Part shown: positions 9,059-17,762 of the stretch, piece by piece
Numbering within the stretch: the first letter of the stretch is position 1
How the letters are laid out: every line of letters begins with the position of its first letter
Origin: Engelhardtia mirabilis
GTDB taxonomy: Bacteria; Planctomycetota; UBA1135; GCA-002686595
Direction of reading: 5' to 3'
Assembly (NCBI RefSeq): GCF_007748095.1
Contig: NZ_CP036287.1
Span: 2,542,001 to 2,606,000, forward strand
Length of the DNA stretch: 64,000 nucleotides
Translations under genes and position numbers: made by a program
Notes under the pieces: generated by a model
The model's database searches: none
What the model was told of the DNA's origin: nothing
The model's input: the letters and a program-made list of their open reading frames with translations, nothing else

Positions 9059-9294
9059 GAGAGCGCCGTGAGGCTAGCGCGCATGGGCCGCCGGGATCCA
9101 ATCCGGAGCGGTCCAACCGGTTGCTGGCGGCCCCCGATCGCCCCTTGGCGGTGCTCTGTGAGTCGGCGCGTTGGCCGGTCGCGCCCGCGAGATGGGTTGC
9201 CGGGCACAGCCGAGGGCCCGTTGGGTCGAACGGTTGCCGAAGTTCGGGATCGATGGCGCGGCCACCCGCGTTCGCAGCCCTGGGCGACTCGGTC

Positions 9295-9300
9295 TAGACT
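9295..9300 (+). promoter_or_regulatory. candidate -10 element (TAGACT) upstream of the SDR gene
   Basis: TAGACT lies 44 bp before the ATG of the SDR gene, in a 286-bp divergent gap. It is identical to the element before trxB. The rest of the gap holds no gene I can support. Confidence 0.3.
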
Positions 9301-9344
9301 GCGCCCCTGACCCTCTCCAGCGACCCTGACAGACCGCTCCAGCC

Positions 9345-10139
9345 ATGTCCGCAACCGCCCGGCACCGCCTCACAGACCGCCACGTCCTCGTCACCGGAGC
9401 CGGTACCGGCATCGGCCGCGCGATCGCCCTGCGGCTGGGAGCCGAGGGCGCGCGCCTGACCCTGGCGGCGCGCACCGTGGAGCGCCTCGACGAGGTGGCC
9501 CAGCAGATCCTCACCGCCGGCGGGCACCTGCCGGGGACGGCCGCGCTCGACATTCGTGATCGCGCCGCCGTGGATGCGGCGTTTGCGGCGGCGGCGGCGG
9601 AGCGTGGGCCGCTCTACGCGCTCGTCGCCAACGCGGGCATCGGTGGCGCCAACGAGCCGGGCCCCGACGATCGCTTCGACGACCTGGTCGCGACCAACCT
9701 GACTGGGACCTACTCCTGCTGCCGCGCCGCCCAGCGCCACCTGGCCGAGGGGCCCGGGGCGCGGCACCTGGTGCTGATCGCGTCGATCCTGGGGCGCATC
9801 GGGGTCGCCGGCTACACCGGCTATTGCGCGTCGAAGACGGCCCTGACCGGGCTCGCGCGGGCCCTGGCCATGGAGCTCGCGGCGAACGAGGTGCAGGTCA
9901 ACGCGGTCTGCCCCGGCTGGGTCGACACGGCCATGGCGCGGGAAGGCATCGACGGCATCGCGGCCGCCGTCGGCTGCACCCACGAAGAGGCCTACGCCAT
10001 GGCGATGCGCGACGTGCCGCTCGGGCGAATGTCCGAACCCGAGGACGTGGCCGGAATGGTGGCCTGGCTCCTGTCGTCCGACGCGCGCGGGGTGACGGGT
10101 CAAGCGCTCGACATGAACGGCGGAGCCTTCATGCTCTGA
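9345..10139 (+). CDS. SDR-family NAD(P)-dependent oxidoreductase
   Basis: A 264-residue classical short-chain dehydrogenase/reductase. The Rossmann motif TGAGTGIG is near residue 18, NAG at about 90, a catalytic Ser in LIASIL near 146, and the YxxxK equivalent GYCASK near 160. The tail ends with the common SSDARGVTGQALDMNGG. The pattern resembles FabG-like and 3-hydroxybutyrate/3-hydroxyacyl-CoA dehydrogenases, but the substrate cannot be read from the sequence. It is transcribed away from the kinase gene and converges with the unknown HTH-like gene. A weak 8-bp hairpin (10200-10207 with 10224-10231) sits between the stops. Confidence 0.88.
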   Translation: MSATARHRLTDRHVLVTGAGTGIGRAIALRLGAEGARLTLAARTVERLDEVAQQILTAGGHLPGTAALDIRDRAAVDAAFAAAAAERGPLYALVANAGIGGANEPGPDDRFDDLVATNLTGTYSCCRAAQRHLAEGPGARHLVLIASILGRIGVAGYTGYCASKTALTGLARALAMELAANEVQVNAVCPGWVDTAMAREGIDGIAAAVGCTHEEAYAMAMRDVPLGRMSEPEDVAGMVAWLLSSDARGVTGQALDMNGGAFML

Positions 10140-10234
10140 CCGCGGTTCGGCTGCCATGCCTGTGCGGGCGAACTCGCGCGGGGAGCAGCCCCCTGCGGTC
10201 CGATCCGCTCACGCAACCCCGTCCGGATCGGCGG

Positions 10235-11479
10235 CTACTTCCGCTGCGGCAGCGGCAAGGCGATCGCCGCGATGGCCGGGATCGGCGGGAAGGGCATCGA
10301 GAAACGCCAGCCGCGCAGCTTCTCCGACGACCAACCGACCTGTTCCAGGGCGTACGCCACGATTTCGGCGCATCCGGGCACCTGGGCCGAGGCGAGTCCC
10401 GTCAATCCGCGTCCTAGATCGACCACGCGTTCGCCGAAGGGCAGGCTGCGACCGGAGCGCTCACCGGCGGCGAAGGGTGAGTGCCCGTCCATGCGACCCA
10501 AGAGCCGCACCTCGGGGAAGGGCGGCAGTTGCAGGTCTTCGTGCACGAGCACGTCGAGCTGCACGTGTTCGACCGGTGTGATCAGGTTGGTCCCGATCTC
10601 GCTCCAGCCGTCATCCGTGTCGACGGTGGCCGGGCCGATCTCCCGCGTCACGGTTGCGTAGACGCAGGTGAGTTGTGCGGTGTTTCCGATCGGCCCGCCG
10701 GGCAGCACGTAGCGAACCTGGTCGGAGGTGGGCTCCGCGTCCACGCGGGGGAGGGGCGACGTGCAGAACTGGGGCAACAACGGTGCGCCGCCCGGACCGC
10801 CGGCGGGCGGCACGATCGGCTCGGACTCCGACGGCTTCGGGAGGCCGGCATCGAGGTCGTAGGACTGGCGTCCGAAGAGCTGCCAGCGCACCTCCGGTCG
10901 GATCCGGCGGAAGTCGAGCAGGCCGCCGATGTCGAGGGTGTCGACCCAGCCGGGCTTCGAGGCACTCGGGTAGAGCACGGTCGCCGACAGTTGCACCCGA
11001 GCCTGGACGCCCCAGATGGCGCTGTTGCCCTGGAAGGCCAGGCGCCGGGCGGCCTCGAGGGTCTCGGGCTCCAGGCGCTCGTGGGCCAGGCCCTGGACCA
11101 GCATCTCGAGCGAGGAGCGGTCCCCCGCGTGGCGGTTGACCATGGCGTCGAAGCGCTCGATGGCGGCGGCCAACTCGGCGTCCCGCTCGGCGCCGGCCAT
11201 GCTCCCCAGGGTGTCCCGGACGATCTTGAGCCCACTGTTGCCCGGGACGAATCGCAGGGCGGCGGCCGGATCCGAGGAGGCGATCAGGCGCGACAGCTTC
11301 CAGGTCAGGTTCTTGTTGAGCCCGAAGCGGCGACTGAGGTCCTGGGGGCGGCTCGGATCGGCGTCCAGGGACCGCAGGAGCCGGTCGACGGCCTGGCGCA
11401 GCGACTGGACAGCGACACCGAATTCATCGGCGAAGGCGCCCGGGTGGGGCGGCGCGGCGGCTTGGGGGACGAGCTCCAT
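10235..11479 (-). CDS. protein of unknown function with an N-terminal HTH-like segment
   Basis: A 414-residue soluble protein that I cannot place in a named family. Residues about 45-70 (DLSRRFGLNKNLTWKLSRLI) look like a helix-turn-helix in which LGxNKNLTWK forms the turn and recognition helix. They are followed by a conserved-looking ALRFVPGNSGLKI. The rest has no transmembrane segment or obvious catalytic motif. There is a Pro-rich linker near 225-245 and a C-terminal half with many short beta-like stretches. It could be a transcription regulator with a large sensing domain. A TACACT hexamer lies 9 bp before the ATG. It is a single gene, convergent with the SDR gene. Confidence 0.7.
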   Translation of the reverse strand: MELVPQAAAPPHPGAFADEFGVAVQSLRQAVDRLLRSLDADPSRPQDLSRRFGLNKNLTWKLSRLIASSDPAAALRFVPGNSGLKIVRDTLGSMAGAERDAELAAAIERFDAMVNRHAGDRSSLEMLVQGLAHERLEPETLEAARRLAFQGNSAIWGVQARVQLSATVLYPSASKPGWVDTLDIGGLLDFRRIRPEVRWQLFGRQSYDLDAGLPKPSESEPIVPPAGGPGGAPLLPQFCTSPLPRVDAEPTSDQVRYVLPGGPIGNTAQLTCVYATVTREIGPATVDTDDGWSEIGTNLITPVEHVQLDVLVHEDLQLPPFPEVRLLGRMDGHSPFAAGERSGRSLPFGERVVDLGRGLTGLASAQVPGCAEIVAYALEQVGWSSEKLRGWRFSMPFPPIPAIAAIALPLPQRK

Positions 11480-11737
11480 GGGGGAAGTGTAGACCAGCGG
11501 GGGGGAATCGGAGCATCTCCCGCGATATTACCGGGGGAAAGTTGCAGTGAAGTGTCCGCGAACGCGGTACAACCTCCCACGGCGACCGCGCTCGACCCCA
11601 CCAGGTCCCCGCTCCCGCCGAGAGACCCCCGCACAAGCGTCCCAACCAGTCGTCGGCCGAAGGCGACTCGGGACCTCCGACCCGCCCGGTGCGGGTCGCA
11701 CTGAACCTCGCTACCCCAACCGCTGGACCCTCGGAAC

Positions 11738-13129
11738 ATGCAGAAGCTCACTCCCCTCGCCGCGCTCTTCGCCGGCTCGATGCTGGCCCCGGCCGCCCTG
11801 GCACAGGCCGAACTGGTCCAAGCCCTCGGCAACGGCGGCGCGATCGACGTCAGCCTCGACGGCTCGGTCGTCGTCATCGGCACCAACACCTGGACCGAGT
11901 CGGGCGGCTTCGTGCCGGTCGCCGGCACCAATGGCCTGGTCGCCATCGATGCCGCTGGCGTCAGGCTCGCGGGTCAAGTCGTCGACGGCCTCGCCTTCAA
12001 CAACGCCGGCTACTGGGACGGCGCCACCTGGACGGCCCTGGGCAGCGTCAGCGGCAACTGCGACGCGAACAAGTCGTCGGCCTACGACATTAGCGCGGAC
12101 GGCGGCACCGTCGTCGGCCTGGCCTGGGACGGCTGCACCGCGCGCGCCTTCTACTGGACCCAGCCCTCGGGCCTCGTCGCCCTGACCGGCGCCGGCAGCG
12201 GCAGCTACCGCGCCAACTGCGTCGACTTCTTCGGCAGCACCGTGGGTGGCTGGGACCGCATCAACGGCTCGAGCAACCAGCCCGCCGTCTGGACCGACCT
12301 GTCCATGCCCCCGACGATCGTCGGCGCCGACGGCGAAGTGCGCGCCATCTCGGCCGACGGCACCGTCTTCGCCGGTCAGGAGAGCTTCCAGGCCGCGATC
12401 ATGCGGATCGGCCAGCCGGCCGAGTACATCCCGACCCCGGCGGGCGTCGCGGCGGGCAGCTCGATCCTCTACGACTGCGATGCGGCCGGACAGGTCTTCG
12501 TCGGCCAGGGCGGCGGTGCGGGTCCCTTCGCCGCGCCGGCGGCGATCTACTACCGCGCGGACGTGGGCTCGATCGCCCTCGCCGACCTCGCTGAAGGTCT
12601 CGGCGCGACCCTCCCCGTGGGCGCGACCATGTCGGTCGCCTCCGCGGTCTCCGCCGACGGCCTGACCGTCGTCGGTGGCCTGCAGACCTTCGCGCCGTTC
12701 CCCAGCGACGCGTTCATCCTGCGTCTGCCGGACGCCTTCCTGCTGCGCGACACGGCCGACATCTCCCTGAGCCTCGGCGGAACCCAGAACCTCGACGTGC
12801 TCGCGGGTCCGGACAAGGCTGGCGACCTCTACTACGTGCTCGGTAGCGCCAGCGGCTCCGCGCCCGGCGTGGTGGTCGACGGGATCAACATCCCGCTCAA
12901 CCTCGACTCCTACTTCCTGTTCACGCTCAACAACGCCAACACGTTGATCGCGAACTCCTTCGGCTTCCTCGATGCCACGGGCAAGGCCAGCGCGTCGATC
13001 ACCCTCCCGGCCGGCTCCGACGCGAGCCTCGCCGGCCTCAGCGTCGACCACGCCTACGCCGTCATCGACAGCACCCTCTTCGGGGTCAGCGCGGCCAGCA
13101 ACACCCAGTCGCTGAACCTGATCCCCTGA
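11738..13129 (+). CDS. secreted HAF-repeat protein with planctomycete C-terminal domain
   Basis: A 463-residue exported protein. The signal peptide is clear (MQKLTPLAALFAG, cleavage near ALAQA, residues 20-24). Several segments of the type AxDISADGGTVVGLAWDG, AISADGTVFAGQ and AVSADGLTVVGG match the HAF repeats of predicted extracellular beta-propellers. The last 120 residues (from about 345) form a separate module: GG...LDVLAGPDKAGDLYYVLGS, SGSAPGVVVDG, FGFLDATGKASA, then a SNTQSL end. I know this module as a recurring C-terminal domain of secreted proteins in some planctomycetes; its role is unknown. The gene is isolated, with a 258-bp upstream gap divergent from the HTH-like gene. Confidence 0.8.
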   Translation: MQKLTPLAALFAGSMLAPAALAQAELVQALGNGGAIDVSLDGSVVVIGTNTWTESGGFVPVAGTNGLVAIDAAGVRLAGQVVDGLAFNNAGYWDGATWTALGSVSGNCDANKSSAYDISADGGTVVGLAWDGCTARAFYWTQPSGLVALTGAGSGSYRANCVDFFGSTVGGWDRINGSSNQPAVWTDLSMPPTIVGADGEVRAISADGTVFAGQESFQAAIMRIGQPAEYIPTPAGVAAGSSILYDCDAAGQVFVGQGGGAGPFAAPAAIYYRADVGSIALADLAEGLGATLPVGATMSVASAVSADGLTVVGGLQTFAPFPSDAFILRLPDAFLLRDTADISLSLGGTQNLDVLAGPDKAGDLYYVLGSASGSAPGVVVDGINIPLNLDSYFLFTLNNANTLIANSFGFLDATGKASASITLPAGSDASLAGLSVDHAYAVIDSTLFGVSAASNTQSLNLIP

Positions 13130-13271
13130 ACTCGAGCGGCGCGGACGGCGAGTGATCGCCACCCCGCCGCCAACGGTTCCCCCCCCGGCTGGCCCGGCGC
13201 GCTTCGGTTTCACCGTCGCGGGTCGGGCCGGCTTCGTTCGGGCTGGTCTGGATCGGCTTTGCCGCAGCGGG

Positions 13272-14597
13272 TCAGCGCTGACTCTCGAGCCACTGGATGT
13301 GCTTCTGCATCTCCAGTGCCCAGCGCTCCACTTCGTCGAAGCGGCGCAGGAAGGCGTCGGCCGGTGCGAGCAGGTCGTCCAGACCGTCCGGACAGGTCAC
13401 GGGCCCGTCGGCCAGGACCTGGTCGTAGAGCTCCAAGAGGCTCGCCATGTGGCGCTCCTTGGTGAAGCGCGCCACGGAGTCGAGGCAGCCCTGTTGGATG
13501 CGCCGCTGCAAGGCGCCGTCGCCGAGCAATTCGAGGATCTTCGCCGCCAGGTCGCGCTCGTCGCGTGGGCGTGCGAGCAGGCCCGTCTCGCCCGGTCGCA
13601 CCATCTCCGGCAGTCCGGCGATGTCGCTGGCGATCATCGGCAGGCCGCTCAAGTAGCTCTCGTAGGTCGTGACCGGCGAGTTCTCGCACCACCACGACGG
13701 CAAGACCTGGCAGGTGGCGCGGCCCAGGTGCTCGCCGACCTGCTCGTGGGGGACCCGGCCCAGGAAGATCCCGTCGGCGTCGAGTCCGAGTTCGGATGCG
13801 AGGGTCTTCAGCGGCTCCAGCTCGGGCCCACCGCCGACCACCGACAGAACCGCGTCGGGCCGGGCGGCGAGCACCAGGGGCCAGGCGCGCACGAGGGTCT
13901 CCACGCCCTTCTCGCGCACCAACCGGCCCAGGAACAGCACGCGATTGGAGTCCCTGGGGGGCAGGTCCGCCGCCGAGCGCGCCGAGTCGTCGCCGCCGTC
14001 GGTCCACAGGGGCACACCGATCGCGCGCGGGAAGCCGTGGGCCGCGAGCTGCTCGGCCAGGAACTGGCTGGGGCAGGCGAAGGCACGCAGGTTGCGCTTG
14101 AGCGCCTCGTAGCGCAGCTTCCAAGCGGTCACGATGCGGCCGTCGAAGGGATAGTTCGCTTCACAGCCGTGCTCGAAGCACTTGCGTCCGGGTCCGCCCG
14201 AGCAGACCGTCCCGTCGCCCCAGGTCATCCACGAGTTCGGGCACAGGTAGCCGAAGTCGTGGGCGGTCATCATCACCGGCACGCCGAGCCGAGCCGCGGC
14301 GCCCAGGAAGCCCACCGGGAAGTGGTGCACGTTGTGCAGGTGGATCAGGTCCGGGCGGAAGCCGCCGGCGAACTCGGTGAAGGTGCCCTCGAGCTCGGGG
14401 TCGTGCACCAGCCGCGCCGCGTCGAACTCGGGCCGCTGCACGATGCAGGTCCGATCGCTGCGCTCGGATCGCTCGGGGTCCCCGGCGAAGAAGGCCACGT
14501 CGTGGCCGCGCGCGCGTAACTCGTCGATGAGCCCGTGGCAGTAGATCTCGGCGCCGCCGACCTTGCCGGCGAAGGAGTTGACCTGGACGATCCGCAT
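13272..14597 (-). CDS. GT4-family glycosyltransferase
   Basis: A 441-residue retaining glycosyltransferase with two Rossmann halves (GT-B fold). The N-terminus MRIVQVNSFAGKVGGAEIY has the acceptor-side Gly motif. The C-terminal half carries RVLFLGRLVREKGVETLV and the E-x7-E-like region SPVTTYESYLSGLPMIASDIAG that holds the nucleotide sugar. A Cys-rich stretch (CSGGPGRKCFEHGC, about residues 140-160) is typical of a subgroup using this loop in place of a simple linker. Predicted to add a sugar to a surface glycan in the cytoplasm. It is second in a two-gene unit; the truncated protein gene lies 31 bp upstream. TACACT precedes the ATG. Confidence 0.88.
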   Translation of the reverse strand: MRIVQVNSFAGKVGGAEIYCHGLIDELRARGHDVAFFAGDPERSERSDRTCIVQRPEFDAARLVHDPELEGTFTEFAGGFRPDLIHLHNVHHFPVGFLGAAARLGVPVMMTAHDFGYLCPNSWMTWGDGTVCSGGPGRKCFEHGCEANYPFDGRIVTAWKLRYEALKRNLRAFACPSQFLAEQLAAHGFPRAIGVPLWTDGGDDSARSAADLPPRDSNRVLFLGRLVREKGVETLVRAWPLVLAARPDAVLSVVGGGPELEPLKTLASELGLDADGIFLGRVPHEQVGEHLGRATCQVLPSWWCENSPVTTYESYLSGLPMIASDIAGLPEMVRPGETGLLARPRDERDLAAKILELLGDGALQRRIQQGCLDSVARFTKERHMASLLELYDQVLADGPVTCPDGLDDLLAPADAFLRRFDEVERWALEMQKHIQWLESQR

Positions 14598-14628
14598 GGG
14601 GGGGAGTGTAGGAGGGAGGGCGCGGGAC

Positions 14629-15297
14629 TCAGCGCAGCTTGCGGAGCAGTCGCGCGGCTCGGCGGCGAAGGCCGCGCAGACCGCCGGCCAGGGAGGGCCC
14701 ACGCTCGAGATCGGAGCGGTGCCTCGCGAGCTCGCGCGCCCACGCGGCGACGCGCAGGTGATCCGCGAGCAGGTGCTCGGCGGCGGCGAAGAGGTCGTCG
14801 TCCACGGGACCCTGGCCGACGGGGCCCTCGGACGCGGGCGTGGCCAGGGCCGCCAGCACGCCTTCGATCGAGAGAGGCGGGCCGAGCAGCGCGACTCGCA
14901 GGGCCGCGGCCAGGTCCGGGTGGGGTGTGAGTGCGGCTGCCGCTTCGATCGGCACGGACGGCTCGCGCGGGCTCGCGGGCTCCGCGTCGCCGGCCCCCAG
15001 GGGCGCTTGCCCCAGGTTCACGGCTCCCAGGCCCAGGTCGGCGGGCAGCCTGGCGGGGTGGACAAGGACGGTCCGATCGGGGGCGAAGCTCGCCACCGCC
15101 GCTGCATAGGCCTCGGTCGCCGCCGGGCAGTGCAGACCGCGTGCCGTCGCTGACGACGCCGCTTCCAGGGCCATTCGCCGCACTTCGTGACCCGCCGCCG
15201 CGAGGGCCCGGGCCAGGTCTCCGGCCAGTGCACGCGCGGAGGGCGGGTCCGCCGCTGGGGCCCCGGCGGGGATCGGTTCGACCAATAGAAGTCGCAT
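14629..15297 (-). CDS. truncated glycosyltransferase-like protein, function unknown
   Basis: A 222-residue protein whose first 45 residues (MRLLLVEPIPAG, then ARALAGDLARALAAAGHEV) look like the first beta-alpha unit of a GT4 glycosyltransferase. The nucleotide-sugar half is missing. The remainder is Ala/Leu/Pro-rich, and the C-terminus is strongly basic (RGLRRRAARLLRKLR). It sits 31 bp ahead of a full GT4 gene and 281 bp from a divergent GT4 gene, so it belongs to the same glycan region. It may be a remnant or an accessory protein. Low similarity to anything I know makes the role a guess. Confidence 0.55.
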   Translation of the reverse strand: MRLLLVEPIPAGAPAADPPSARALAGDLARALAAAGHEVRRMALEAASSATARGLHCPAATEAYAAAVASFAPDRTVLVHPARLPADLGLGAVNLGQAPLGAGDAEPASPREPSVPIEAAAALTPHPDLAAALRVALLGPPLSIEGVLAALATPASEGPVGQGPVDDDLFAAAEHLLADHLRVAAWARELARHRSDLERGPSLAGGLRGLRRRAARLLRKLR

Positions 15298-15564
15298 GGG
15301 GGACTGCGGCCGCGACGGGCGATCCCGGCGGGGCGTCCGGGAAGCTAGCCCACATCCGTCACCGGGATCCACGGCCAGCACGTCCAATCGGTGGCCCGCG
15401 GATGCCTGTCGCTCCCTGACAGCGCCTTCCGAGCCGCCTGGCAGGCAGAGCGCCGAGCCCCGGTAGCGGGGGGAGCGACGCGCATGGGCCGCCGACTGAC
15501 GAGAGGCGGCCGTAGGCACGCCGTTTGGGCGTGCTGGGCGCGGATCCTGGTGACCGAAGTGGGC

Positions 15565-15570
15565 TAGCAT
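15565..15570 (+). promoter_or_regulatory. candidate -10 element (TAGCAT) before the coiled-coil glycosyltransferase
   Basis: TAGCAT lies 8 bp before the ATG at 15579, which would give a very short leader. The 281-bp divergent gap around it holds no other gene I can support. Confidence 0.3.
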
Positions 15571-15578
15571 GGGAGCCG

Positions 15579-17762
15579 ATGCGCATCTGCCTTGTCGCGC
15601 ACGGCTTTCCTCCCCACGAGCTCGCCGGCGTGGAGAACTTCACTGCCGGGTTGGCCCGTGGACTCGCCGCTGGCGGCCACACGGTGGAGGTCTTCGTGCC
15701 CCGTCGTCGCCCGGACCTGGCCGACCTGTCCCTGCGCCGTGAGCAGCGGGACGGGTACTCGGTGCAATGGCTGACGGTCAACCAGGGCGCGACGAGCCCG
15801 AAGGAGGTTCTCGAGCCGCGCGAGCACGCGGCCCAGTTCGGCCGCTACCTCGATCGCTTCCGGCCGGACGTGGTGCACTTCCAACACGTGTTCCGGGTCG
15901 GCGCAGCGCTGCTCGAGTCCGCCAAGCTGCGCGGCCTGCCGGTGGTCTACACCGGCCACGACTACTTCCCGGTCTGCCACCGGATCACTCTCCTGCGACC
16001 GGACCTCGAGCGTTGCGAGACGATCGGTGATCCCGACGTCTGCGCCCGCTGCGACCTCGGACTTTCGTTGCTCAACCAGCGCGAGGAGCTGGGCGACTAC
16101 CACATGGGAGCCTTCGCCGAGGATCTTCCGGACGAGGTCCGGGAGCGACTGGCCGCGACCCTGGTCGGTGACGAGCCGGCTTCGGGCTTCCCGAGCGAGG
16201 AATGGACGGCCGCGCGCGAGCGGCGACGCGGCCTCGATGCCCGGCGCGCGGAACTTTATGGCCAGGTCGACCGCTTCCTGTGCCCGACGCGCTTCCTGGC
16301 CGAGCGCCTCGTCGAGGGTGGGATCGATCCGGACCGGATCGTGCACTTGCCCTACGGCATCGACACGTCCGCCCTCACCGGATTGGATCGTCCGACCGTA
16401 GCGGAGCTGGCGCGGCGCCCCCTGCGTTTCGGATTCATCGGCAGCCTGACCAAGCACAAGGGCGTGCACGTGCTGCTCGAGGCCTTCGAGCGCGTGCGTG
16501 GGCGCGCCGAGCTTGTGATCCACGGCGACTCGACCGATCGGGTCTACGTGCAGCGCATGGCCGAGCGCGCCGCGAGCTTGGGAGTGCGCCTGGCCGGCGC
16601 CTTCGACCAGCGCGAGCTGCCGACCCTGTTGGCGGCGATCGACGTGCTCGTGGTGCCGTCGATCTGGGTCGAGAACTACCCGATCGCGATCCGCGAGGCC
16701 TTCGCCGCCGGGCGCACCGTGATCGCCAGCGACGTGGGGGCCTTCCCCGAGAGCGTGCGGCACGGGGTGGACGGCCTGACCTTCGCCGTGGGCGACGCCG
16801 TGGCCCTGGGCGATTGCTTGGAGGCCTGCGTCGACGACCCCGAGTTTCTCGTGCGGCTGGTCCGCGGCATCGAGCCGGTTCACACGCTCGAAGCCCACGT
16901 GGCGGAGCACGAGCGCATCTACGACGAGCTGGTCACCGAGCGCATCGCGGCGCGGAGCCATGCGGTGGATCAGGTGCTGCCACACCTGCGCGGCATCGCC
17001 GCGCGCTACGAAGAGCTCGAGTCGCTCGCTTCCGAGGACCTCCTGCGGCGGGCCTTGGACGAAGTGGGCCGACTGGCGCAGCAACTCGGGGCGCCCGCTG
17101 CCTCGGCGGGGGAGTGGATGGCCAGGGCCCTGGCGCGGGACGTGCGGACCCAGGATCTGCTGCGCGATCGCGAGACCGAGGGGAACTATCTGCGCGCAGA
17201 ACTCGAGCGTCGCGACGAGGTGTCCGCGGAGCTCGAAGCGCGCGATGCCTGGCGGGCGGAGCAGCTCCGGGGGGCCACGGAGAAGCTCGCTTGGCTCGAA
17301 CAGCAGCTCGTCGGCCTGCGCGAGGAGAATGCCTGGCGCAAGGAGACGACCGAGTCCCTCGAGGGCACGGTGGAGTCGCTCCAGAGGTCGGTCAGCTCGC
17401 TCGAGGCGGAGCGCGACTGGCGCGTGGGCACCGAGGCGGCCGCCCAGGAGCAGGCGCAGCGTGCGTCGCGTCGCCTGATCGAACTCGAGGTCGAGTTGGA
17501 CGGGCTCACGGCCGAGGTCCGCGCCCTGCGCGACGTGGTCGCCCAGCGCGAGGAGCAACTGGGCGAGTTGCGCCTGGTCCACGGTCGCAGCGAGCAAGAG
17601 CGAGCCTGGCGGCAGTCCGAGATGGACGCTGCGGTGGCCCTCGTCCACGGTCGCCTGCGGGGTCTGATTCCCGCCAGTTTGGCCCTGCGCGACGAGCTGC
17701 GGCGCTGGCGCGGAGAATCCGGTTCGGTAGTCGGCGATGAGCCTTCGGAGGCAGGGGCGTGA
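15579..17762 (+). CDS. GT4-family glycosyltransferase with long C-terminal coiled coil
   Basis: A 727-residue protein. Residues 1-440 are a GT-B glycosyltransferase: MRICLVAHGFPPHELAGVE at the N-terminus, the phosphate-binding IGSLTKHKGVHVLLEAFE, and WVENYPIAIREAFAAGRTVI, whose glutamates hold the donor sugar. A Cys cluster (CETIGDPDVCARCDLG, about 147-162) interrupts the first half, as in the GT4 gene at 13272. From about 470 to 715 the chain is almost wholly charged heptads (ERRDEVSAELEARDAWRAEQ and similar), a long coiled coil that may tether other glycosyltransferases. The next gene starts on the overlapping GTGA, so the two are translationally coupled. Confidence 0.88.
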   Translation: MRICLVAHGFPPHELAGVENFTAGLARGLAAGGHTVEVFVPRRRPDLADLSLRREQRDGYSVQWLTVNQGATSPKEVLEPREHAAQFGRYLDRFRPDVVHFQHVFRVGAALLESAKLRGLPVVYTGHDYFPVCHRITLLRPDLERCETIGDPDVCARCDLGLSLLNQREELGDYHMGAFAEDLPDEVRERLAATLVGDEPASGFPSEEWTAARERRRGLDARRAELYGQVDRFLCPTRFLAERLVEGGIDPDRIVHLPYGIDTSALTGLDRPTVAELARRPLRFGFIGSLTKHKGVHVLLEAFERVRGRAELVIHGDSTDRVYVQRMAERAASLGVRLAGAFDQRELPTLLAAIDVLVVPSIWVENYPIAIREAFAAGRTVIASDVGAFPESVRHGVDGLTFAVGDAVALGDCLEACVDDPEFLVRLVRGIEPVHTLEAHVAEHERIYDELVTERIAARSHAVDQVLPHLRGIAARYEELESLASEDLLRRALDEVGRLAQQLGAPAASAGEWMARALARDVRTQDLLRDRETEGNYLRAELERRDEVSAELEARDAWRAEQLRGATEKLAWLEQQLVGLREENAWRKETTESLEGTVESLQRSVSSLEAERDWRVGTEAAAQEQAQRASRRLIELEVELDGLTAEVRALRDVVAQREEQLGELRLVHGRSEQERAWRQSEMDAAVALVHGRLRGLIPASLALRDELRRWRGESGSVVGDEPSEAGA

